Assembly (NCBI RefSeq): GCF_002706745.1
Contig: NZ_CP017702.1
Coordinates: 1,860,001 to 1,924,000, forward strand
Reading direction: 5' to 3'
From: Companilactobacillus farciminis KCTC 3681 = DSM 20184
Lineage (GTDB): Bacteria > Bacillota > Bacilli > Lactobacillales > Lactobacillaceae
Length of the DNA: 64,000 nucleotides
Shown here one piece after another: positions 58,429-64,000 of the stretch. Both the position numbers and the translations under genes were made by a program. The notes below the pieces were generated by a model. It saw nothing but the letters and a program-made list of their open reading frames with translations, ran no database searches and was not told the origin of the DNA. Numbering within the stretch: position 1 is the first letter of the stretch; each line of letters opens with the position of its first letter.

Positions 58429-58839
58429 TTATTTATTCTTCTTTCTTGGCCAAATCTTGGCAGCTGTCTTTGCAACGGTTGCTAAATTACCGATAGTCAT
58501 TAGATTTTGGAAATTGAAACCACTGTTTGGCTTTTCTTCAGTAGCCTTAGCAGTCTTCTTACCGATGTTTTCAACGGTATCAAATAATGGATTCAACTTA
58601 TCTGATTTGTGGTTAACGTCTTCTAACAACGTGTTAGTCTTATCAACCAACTTTGTACTTTGATCCATGATTTGTTCAGTGTTCTTTGAAAGAACCTCAA
58701 CCATCTTAGTTGTTTCCTTCATTGTCTCTTGTAACTCTTGAAGCAATTTAGCTGTTTGAACTAAAGTTCTGGCTAAGTATACAACCAATACTACAAAAGC
58801 AACGGCTGCAATTAATCCTGCAATTTGTCCACCAGTCAT
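58429..58839 (-). CDS. DUF948 domain protein
   Basis: 136 residues. N-terminal membrane helix (about 6-26), then a long coiled-coil-like stretch (LLQELQETMKETTKMVEVL, about 30-85) and a basic C-terminus ending KIWPRKKNK. DUF948 proteins are conserved in Firmicutes as stress-associated membrane proteins. First gene of a two-gene unit. Confidence 0.85.
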   Translation of the reverse strand: MTGGQIAGLIAAVAFVVLVVYLARTLVQTAKLLQELQETMKETTKMVEVLSKNTEQIMDQSTKLVDKTNTLLEDVNHKSDKLNPLFDTVENIGKKTAKATEEKPNSGFNFQNLMTIGNLATVAKTAAKIWPRKKNK

Positions 58840-58905
58840 AATATTACCCTCCTATGTTTTAATAGCACTTTCATATTAGCATTATACCAATTTATGGGCA
58901 ATTAA

Positions 58906-59505
58906 TTACCAATTGATCCAATCTTGCCACTGTTTTTCGAGCTTTTTAATAGCATTGCCACGGTGACTGATTTGATTCTTTTCATCAACTGACAATTCAG
59001 CCATCGTCTTACCTAACTCTGGTAAATAAAACAATGGATCATAGCCAAAACCGTCGTCTCCTTGTGGAAATTGGGCGATGATACCTTTGACTTCACCTTC
59101 AACGACTAAGTCTTCTTCATTCTTAGGATTAGCAAAAACTAACGTAGAAACAAAGCGCGCATCCCTTTTTTCCTTGGGAACACCACCTAATTCGCTCAAC
59201 AACTTAGCATTGTTAGCTGCATCATTGTGATCTCCAGCGTAACGAGCTGAATAAACGCCTGGTTGACCATATAAGGCTCTGACTTCCAATCCGGAATCAT
59301 CAGCAATCACAGGCAAATTAAAGCGTTCCATGACAGCATGTGCCTTAATCGTAGCATTTTCCTTAAAAGTAGTTCCCGTCTCTCTAATTTCTGGAAAATC
59401 AGGAAAATCTAATAAAGTCTTCAAAGTAAACTCTTGGTCATCAAAAACTCGTTTAAATTCACGAGCCTTCCCCGGATTTTTAGTGGCGATGATTATTTCT
59501 TTCAT
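58906..59505 (-). CDS. rdgB: XTP/dITP diphosphatase (RdgB/HAM1)
   Basis: 199 residues from the ATG at 59505, which has GGAGG 6 nt upstream; eight more in-frame codons up to 59529 lack one. Motifs ATKNPGKAREF, DDSGLEV, PGVYSARYAG and SHRGNAIKKL. Removes non-canonical purine triphosphates. Overlaps the end of the racemase gene by 26 nt, as in other Firmicutes. Confidence 0.96.
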   Translation of the reverse strand: MKEIIIATKNPGKAREFKRVFDDQEFTLKTLLDFPDFPEIRETGTTFKENATIKAHAVMERFNLPVIADDSGLEVRALYGQPGVYSARYAGDHNDAANNAKLLSELGGVPKEKRDARFVSTLVFANPKNEEDLVVEGEVKGIIAQFPQGDDGFGYDPLFYLPELGKTMAELSVDEKNQISHRGNAIKKLEKQWQDWINW

Positions 59506-60325
59506 TTTTTCCTCCAATTGCGACTGCATCTTCTAAATCGACTAAGTTTATCTCATCGATCTTCACATCTAACCAACGTTTGGCAAGTTTTGAAAATTCC
59601 TCAATATTCGCAGTTGCGTGTAACTGCAAAACACGATTTTTACTATCAGTTAAAAGATTATTATCTGTTAAATATTTCTCAGCTCGCTCGACAGTTTTCA
59701 ATGCCGGATCAACTAATTTGATGTCGGGCAAATAATCACTGATTTGTTCTTTTAGCATTGGAAAATGCGTGCATCCCAAAACTAAAGTGTCATAGTCGCT
59801 ATCTTTAAAAGGTTTCAAAGTCGTTTCGATATTTTCTTTAGCTTGTTTAGTATTAGCAGAATCTGATTCAACGATACTGACAAATTTTTGAGCAGCAATG
59901 CCTAAAACATCAGCCTTAGGATCAAGGTTCTTGATAGTTTCATTGTAACTCTTTGAATTAATAGTTGATTGTGTACCAATAATTCCAATATGATTAGTTT
60001 TAGTAACATTAGTAGCAGCTTCAGAGCCAGGTTTGATCACACCGATCATGGGAATCGTAAATTCTTTTTCCATAGCATCCAGAGCTTGGGCTGTGGCAGT
60101 ATTGCAGCCGTAAATGATCATCTTGACATTTTGACTGATTAAATACTGTACCATTTCTCGAGTATAGGATATGATTTGTTCATGAGTCTTCACTCCGTAA
60201 GGCATTCTAGCCTCGTCACCAATAAAAATAATACTTTCATTTGGCAACTGGCGAATCACTTCTTGGACAACAGTTAAGCCACCCAAGCCGGAATCTAATA
60301 CTCCAATTGGTCTTTGATCACTCAT
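59480..60325 (-). CDS. murI: Glutamate racemase
   Basis: 281 residues, a little longer than typical because of a basic C-terminal tail (GGKNERNNHRH). Supplies D-glutamate for peptidoglycan. DSGLGGLTV, the catalytic cysteines in YGCNTATA and LGCTHFPM, and MPYGVKT are all present. Co-transcribed with rdgB. Confidence 0.97.
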   Translation of the reverse strand: MSDQRPIGVLDSGLGGLTVVQEVIRQLPNESIIFIGDEARMPYGVKTHEQIISYTREMVQYLISQNVKMIIYGCNTATAQALDAMEKEFTIPMIGVIKPGSEAATNVTKTNHIGIIGTQSTINSKSYNETIKNLDPKADVLGIAAQKFVSIVESDSANTKQAKENIETTLKPFKDSDYDTLVLGCTHFPMLKEQISDYLPDIKLVDPALKTVERAEKYLTDNNLLTDSKNRVLQLHATANIEEFSKLAKRWLDVKIDEINLVDLEDAVAIGGKNERNNHRH

Positions 60326-60449
60326 AATATTTACCTCACTTAAGAATTATTTGTACCTATAAAAATAATTATGTGCTATCTTTTACAATAACTTAAAAAG
60401 CAATTATTCTAATGATATAATGAATTGTCAGAAAAAGGAGTTATAAGCA

Positions 60450-60914
60450 ATGTCTGCAAAATCTAAAGATATTAATGAATCAACATCAACAGAAGCTCCA
60501 CAAAAAAATGAAGATACTCTAACAGAAAATTACTTTGCCGTTTCAGTTCTTCGCGATTTCATTCTTCCCGACCTTCTTGATAAAGATACTGTTGAACTAC
60601 TATACTGGGCTGGAAAAAATCTCAGTCGACAATTAATTCTCGATATGGATAGTTTACCAGAACTATTTCAAAAAGCTGGCTTTGGTAAGTTAGAAATTTC
60701 TAAACAAACACCAAAGAGCTATATTTATACTTTAACTGGTCCAGAAGTCGTTCAACGTTTTGATACTAATAACGATGATCCAGAATTTTCACTGGAAACA
60801 GGGATAATTGCTGAAACTGTTGAAAAAACAATCGCAGCTTATTGTTTGGGAACATATACTGTAAACAGTAAAGCCAAAAGCGTTTCAATTAAGATACAAA
60901 TTGATCGAAACTAA
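60450..60914 (+). CDS. yslB: YslB family protein (DUF2507)
   Basis: 154 residues. YFAVSVLRDFILPDLL, LLYWAGKNLSRQL and C-terminal EAETVEKTIAAYCLG-like segment match the DUF2507/YslB group, distantly related to V4R-type small-molecule domains. The first 25 residues are polar and disordered. Function unknown. Single gene between murI (divergent) and trxA (convergent). Confidence 0.85.
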   Translation: MSAKSKDINESTSTEAPQKNEDTLTENYFAVSVLRDFILPDLLDKDTVELLYWAGKNLSRQLILDMDSLPELFQKAGFGKLEISKQTPKSYIYTLTGPEVVQRFDTNNDDPEFSLETGIIAETVEKTIAAYCLGTYTVNSKAKSVSIKIQIDRN

Positions 60915-60975
60915 AGTATACACCAAAAAATGATCAAAATGACACCCACTAAGGGATTTAAATGCCAATTTATAC

Positions 60976-61020
60976 AAAAAAACTCCACGATTATGTAATC
61001 AATAATCGTGGAGTTTTTTA
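60976..61020. terminator. Bidirectional terminator between yslB and trxA
   Basis: Perfect 16-bp arms (60978-60993 / 61003-61018) with A and T runs: among the strongest hairpins in the window. Confidence 0.92.
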
Positions 61021-61023
61021 TTA

Positions 61024-61344
61024 TTAGTCTGAATATCCGTCTAAAATCTTTGTAAGTTGAGCTTTATTATGGAAGCCAGTCAATGTTTCAACAACTTTGC
61101 CATCTTTTTTGATCAACAAGGTTGGAATAGCCATAATCCCGAACTTCTTAGGTGTATCAGGATTAGCATCAACATCCATCTTCAAAAACTTAACTGAATC
61201 ATCATCTTCTGATAATTCGTCAACAACAGGTGATTGCATACGACATGGACCACACCATGTTGCCCAAAAGTCTACTAAGACGACACCGTCTTTTGTTTCT
61301 TCTTCAAAATCTTTATCAGTTACTTCATCAACCATTTTATTCAC
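61024..61344 (-). CDS. trxA: Thioredoxin
   Basis: 106 residues. Active site WATWCGPCRMQSP, cis-Pro in MAIPTLL and GxxxKxxL end typical of thioredoxin. Reduces protein disulfides. Next to mutS2, an order common in lactobacilli. Confidence 0.98.
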   Translation of the reverse strand: MNKMVDEVTDKDFEEETKDGVVLVDFWATWCGPCRMQSPVVDELSEDDDSVKFLKMDVDANPDTPKKFGIMAIPTLLIKKDGKVVETLTGFHNKAQLTKILDGYSD

Positions 61345-61398
61345 TCCTTCGACAAATTAAATACTAGCATTACTCGTTTATTTTAAAAAAAGATTTGC

Positions 61399-63753
61399 TT
61401 ATAGGTCAACAATTGTCGCTCCAGAACCACCAGAACTTGCCGGAGCATATCCAAATGACTTCACATGTGGATTGCGTTGCAAGTACTTAGTAACTCCTTT
61501 TCTAATAACGCCAGTTCCAAAACCATGCACGATTGTAACTTGGTTATAGCCAGCTAATAATGCAGAATCGATATATTGATCCAACTCTGCCATTGCTTCT
61601 TCATAACGTTTGCCACGAAGATCTAGTTTACTGGAAAGTCCAGTACTCTTTGTTCTCTTGACCATGGTTGGTTTCTTCTCTGGTTCTGGCTCTTGGTTTT
61701 GAACTTTTTCTAGTTCATCAGCACCAAACTTCATCTTCAAAATACCGAGTTGAACTTCAAATTCATTGTTTTTATTCTTACGAACAATCGTACCGATTTG
61801 GTCATATTGCAATGATTTGACTGTATCGCCGACTTTTAATTGTTGACGACGCTTGTTACGACGCAATACTCGATTCTTTTTAACGGCTTCATCTTGATGC
61901 AAATTCTTCAAACCAGTTTTAGCAGCGATAATTTGGTCTTCCTTAACAGCCACACCATCTTGCTCTAGTTTGTGCAATTTTTCAATGATTTTGTCCGATT
62001 CTTTACGAGCCTTAGAAACGATTTGATTAGCTCGAACTTTAGCGGCTTGAATTTCAGAATTCTTCGACTTGTCTAAAGCGTCGCTCTTCTTTTCGTAATC
62101 CTTTTGCACGTCTTTGTTCTTAGCTAGTTGAACTTTTAATTGGTCGTTCTTTTGCTCAAACTCTTTACGACGATTCTCAAGATCAGCAATCATATTGTTA
62201 AGGTCTTGACTTTCACCATCCATCAAAGCTTGTCCACGGTTAACGACACCCTTGTCCATCCCCAAACGAGCGGCGATATTAAAGGCATTACTTGCACCAG
62301 GGATTCCAATCAACAGACGATAAGTTGGCTTCAATGACTTCTCATCAAATTCCATACTGGCGTTGATAGTTTCTGGGGTATTGTAAGCAAAGATCTTCAA
62401 TTCTGGATAGTGAGTCGTTGCCATGATAAAACAGTGCGATTGAGCTAATTTCTCAAGAATGGCAATCGCAATCGCAGCACCTTCTTGAGGATCAGTTCCG
62501 GCACCTAATTCATCGATCAAAACCAAACTATGTTCTGACACTTTACGAATAATATTAATGATGTTATCCATATGTGACGAGAAAGTACTCAAGTTTTGTT
62601 CAATTGATTGTTCATCACCGATATCAACGAAAACTTCGTCAAAGACAGCAATTTCACTCTCTTCATGGGCGGGAATAAACAATCCGGCTTGAGCCATCAA
62701 TTGAATCAAACCTAATGTTTTCATCGTGATAGTTTTACCACCAGTATTCGGACCAGTGATCAACATCGTCTTATAACCTTCACCCATCTTAATATCATTA
62801 GCTACAACCTTATCTGGGTCGATTAGCGGGTGTTTTGCATCGTGTAGGTCAACTATATGGTCTTTGGAAATAATTGGCTCAGTGGCTTTAATTTCTTTAG
62901 CATACTTAGCTTTAGCATTGATCAAATCAAATTGAGCCAATACTTCATTATTTTCTAGGATCTCATCAATTTGTGGACGAACTAGATCGGACAATTTATT
63001 TAAAATTCTAATCTCTTCGGCCTTTTCAGAAACTTGAGCTTCGTGAAGTTGATTGTTCATCCCTACGACAGCTTGTGGTTCGATATAAAGCGTCTGCCCA
63101 CTGGCACTTTGGTCGTGAACAACGCCACCGAATTTCGTCTTATATTCAGTCTTTACAGGAATAACGAAACGGTCATCACGCAAAGTTACCAAATTCTCAG
63201 TCAAATACTTAGTATTCTTGCCACGAGTGTATTGTTCCATAGTGTGACGAATTTGGTCATTCAAACGGGTGATTTGGTTACGAATGTACTTCAAGTCTTC
63301 TGAAGCAGTATCCAAAACTCGTCCAGTATCATCAAGTGAACGGGCCAAATGTTTAGTTAATTCGGGATTGTCGATCAAGTTGTCATTCAAGTCGTATAAC
63401 TGACGCAAATCTAGTTGTTCATCTTTTAAATCTTCAAAGAATTCTTTTAATTCACTAGTATTCTGGAGAACTTGCCCAATTTGAGAAAGTTCAGTTCCAT
63501 TTAAATTACCGTCTTTTTTCAGACGATTGGCTTGATCGTGCAAATCAGCCAATTTTCTAACTGGGATCTCACCCTTAATCCGAATAATGTCAGCACCATC
63601 TTTAGTTTGGTCAATCAATCTTTGAACGATGGATTCGACTGACATCGGCATTAATTTCTTTAAGAGAGTTTTCCCACGTGTCGTGATTAGATATTTGGCA
63701 ATCTCAGCTTTGATTTTGTCAAATTCCAATACTTTCAAAGCTTTATTATTCAT
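61399..63753 (-). CDS. mutS2: Endonuclease MutS2
   Basis: 784 residues from the ATG at 63753, with AGGAGA 5 nt upstream; the frame extends 11 codons further without a site. Helical clamp region (1 to about 300), ATPase with Walker A GPNTGGKTITMKT and Walker B LVLIDELGAGTDP, coiled coil (about 515-625), KOW-like segment, and C-terminal Smr nuclease domain (LDLRGKRYEEAM, VHGFGTG). MutS2 acts on recombination intermediates and on collided ribosomes; no MutS mismatch domain. Confidence 0.96.
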   Translation of the reverse strand: MNNKALKVLEFDKIKAEIAKYLITTRGKTLLKKLMPMSVESIVQRLIDQTKDGADIIRIKGEIPVRKLADLHDQANRLKKDGNLNGTELSQIGQVLQNTSELKEFFEDLKDEQLDLRQLYDLNDNLIDNPELTKHLARSLDDTGRVLDTASEDLKYIRNQITRLNDQIRHTMEQYTRGKNTKYLTENLVTLRDDRFVIPVKTEYKTKFGGVVHDQSASGQTLYIEPQAVVGMNNQLHEAQVSEKAEEIRILNKLSDLVRPQIDEILENNEVLAQFDLINAKAKYAKEIKATEPIISKDHIVDLHDAKHPLIDPDKVVANDIKMGEGYKTMLITGPNTGGKTITMKTLGLIQLMAQAGLFIPAHEESEIAVFDEVFVDIGDEQSIEQNLSTFSSHMDNIINIIRKVSEHSLVLIDELGAGTDPQEGAAIAIAILEKLAQSHCFIMATTHYPELKIFAYNTPETINASMEFDEKSLKPTYRLLIGIPGASNAFNIAARLGMDKGVVNRGQALMDGESQDLNNMIADLENRRKEFEQKNDQLKVQLAKNKDVQKDYEKKSDALDKSKNSEIQAAKVRANQIVSKARKESDKIIEKLHKLEQDGVAVKEDQIIAAKTGLKNLHQDEAVKKNRVLRRNKRRQQLKVGDTVKSLQYDQIGTIVRKNKNNEFEVQLGILKMKFGADELEKVQNQEPEPEKKPTMVKRTKSTGLSSKLDLRGKRYEEAMAELDQYIDSALLAGYNQVTIVHGFGTGVIRKGVTKYLQRNPHVKSFGYAPASSGGSGATIVDL

Positions 63754-63769
63754 ATTCTCTCCTATTACA

Positions 63770-63803
63770 AAATAAGACTGAAACAAACGTCTCAGTCTTA
63801 AAG
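63770..63803 (-). terminator. Hairpin between cvpA and mutS2
   Basis: TAAGACTGA / TCAGTCTTA arms with a weak reverse-strand T run (TTATTTTG), 17 bp upstream of the mutS2 start. May be a partial terminator or attenuator. Confidence 0.55.
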
Positions 63804-63804
63804 T

Positions 63805-64000
63805 TTAGATAGCTCCAATCCATAAATGACTAAGCAAGTTCGTCAAAACCGGCGTACTCTTAATCATCGTTGAAGCTATAAATGAATGTTCCAAAGCATG
63901 TTGAATACCGCTCACAGGCACCATTGCCATCATTAACAAGACCATAAAAATGGCCACGTAAGTAACGACAAAGGCGATGATACCTCCGCTTAGAATATTG
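63805..64000 (-). CDS. CvpA family membrane protein, N-terminus outside window
   Basis: The last 64 codons of a reverse-strand gene, from 64000 to the stop at 63805-63807. Two hydrophobic segments (GGIIAFVVTYVAIFMVLLMM and a shorter one) and the ending LLSHLWIGAI fit CvpA-type proteins, which usually lie between zapA and mutS2. Incomplete; family call rests on context and hydrophobicity. Confidence 0.7.
   Translation of the reverse strand, partial: NILSGGIIAFVVTYVAIFMVLLMMAMVPVSGIQHALEHSFIASTMIKSTPVLTNLLSHLWIGAI

Overview
The window is AT-rich chromosomal DNA of a low-GC Gram-positive bacterium of the family Lactobacillaceae. The indicators are the cdaA-cdaR-glmM-glmS block, a comG operon ending in a YtxK-type methylase and ackA, divergent ccpA/pepQ, pepV, a lactobacillar oleate hydratase, an FPQTG-anchored surface protein, and a long tRNA array without encoded CCA. 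The Companilactobacillus (former L. alimentarius/farciminis) group is my best guess at genus, but that is inference. Nearly everything is core chromosome; I see no phage, insertion sequence, CRISPR array or defence island.

Layout. 1-5.7 kb: a truncated UMF1-type transporter, the ethanol-forming AdhE with a cre box and palindromes upstream, and oleate hydratase. 5.8-11.7 kb: a reverse-strand competence pseudopilus operon (comGA to comGG) running into a methylase and acetate kinase. 11.7-18.6 kb: yebC, a 1205-residue LPXTG-type leucine-rich-repeat surface protein, a VanZ protein and an APC amino-acid permease. 18.6-27.2 kb: glmS, glmM, cdaR, cdaA (c-di-AMP and amino-sugar supply), a CPA1 antiporter and murB. 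27.3-34.7 kb: exoA with a DnaQ-like exonuclease; ung-pta-tsaE-GNAT; a Cof phosphatase with a Tubby/LURP-like protein; a second GNAT; a TetR regulator divergent from a small exported protein. 34.8-42.7 kb: a complete reverse-strand rRNA operon (tandem promoters, 16S, tRNA-Ile, tRNA-Ala, 23S, 5S) followed by 26 tRNA genes and one terminator. 42.8-64 kb: cvfD, a YumC-type reductase, DedA, the yutD/nagD/5'-nucleotidase group, a secreted glycerophosphodiesterase, pepV, PBP1A, ccpA/pepQ, two envelope stress proteins, rdgB-murI, yslB, trxA, mutS2 and the end of cvpA.

How it works together. AckA, Pta and AdhE are the enzymes for acetyl-CoA/acetyl-phosphate and ethanol formation, and CcpA with its cre boxes (at adhE and at its own promoter) is the probable carbon regulator. 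GlmS, GlmM, MurB, MurI and PBP1A feed or build peptidoglycan. CdaA sits in the same block and next to a cation antiporter, in line with the known role of c-di-AMP in turgor and wall balance. ComG proteins would build the DNA-uptake pseudopilus.

Most notable: a 146-bp cloverleaf-like element (57961-58106) that I do not recognise, with a perfect-arm hairpin inside a long closing stem; a cluster of NagR/GntR-like boxes around the glmS promoter in place of a glmS ribozyme; palindromes in the adhE and ohyA promoters; a tRNA-Phe with an acceptor-stem mismatch; and three convergent gene pairs whose coding ends themselves form the shared terminator hairpin. No undescribed multi-gene system stands out.
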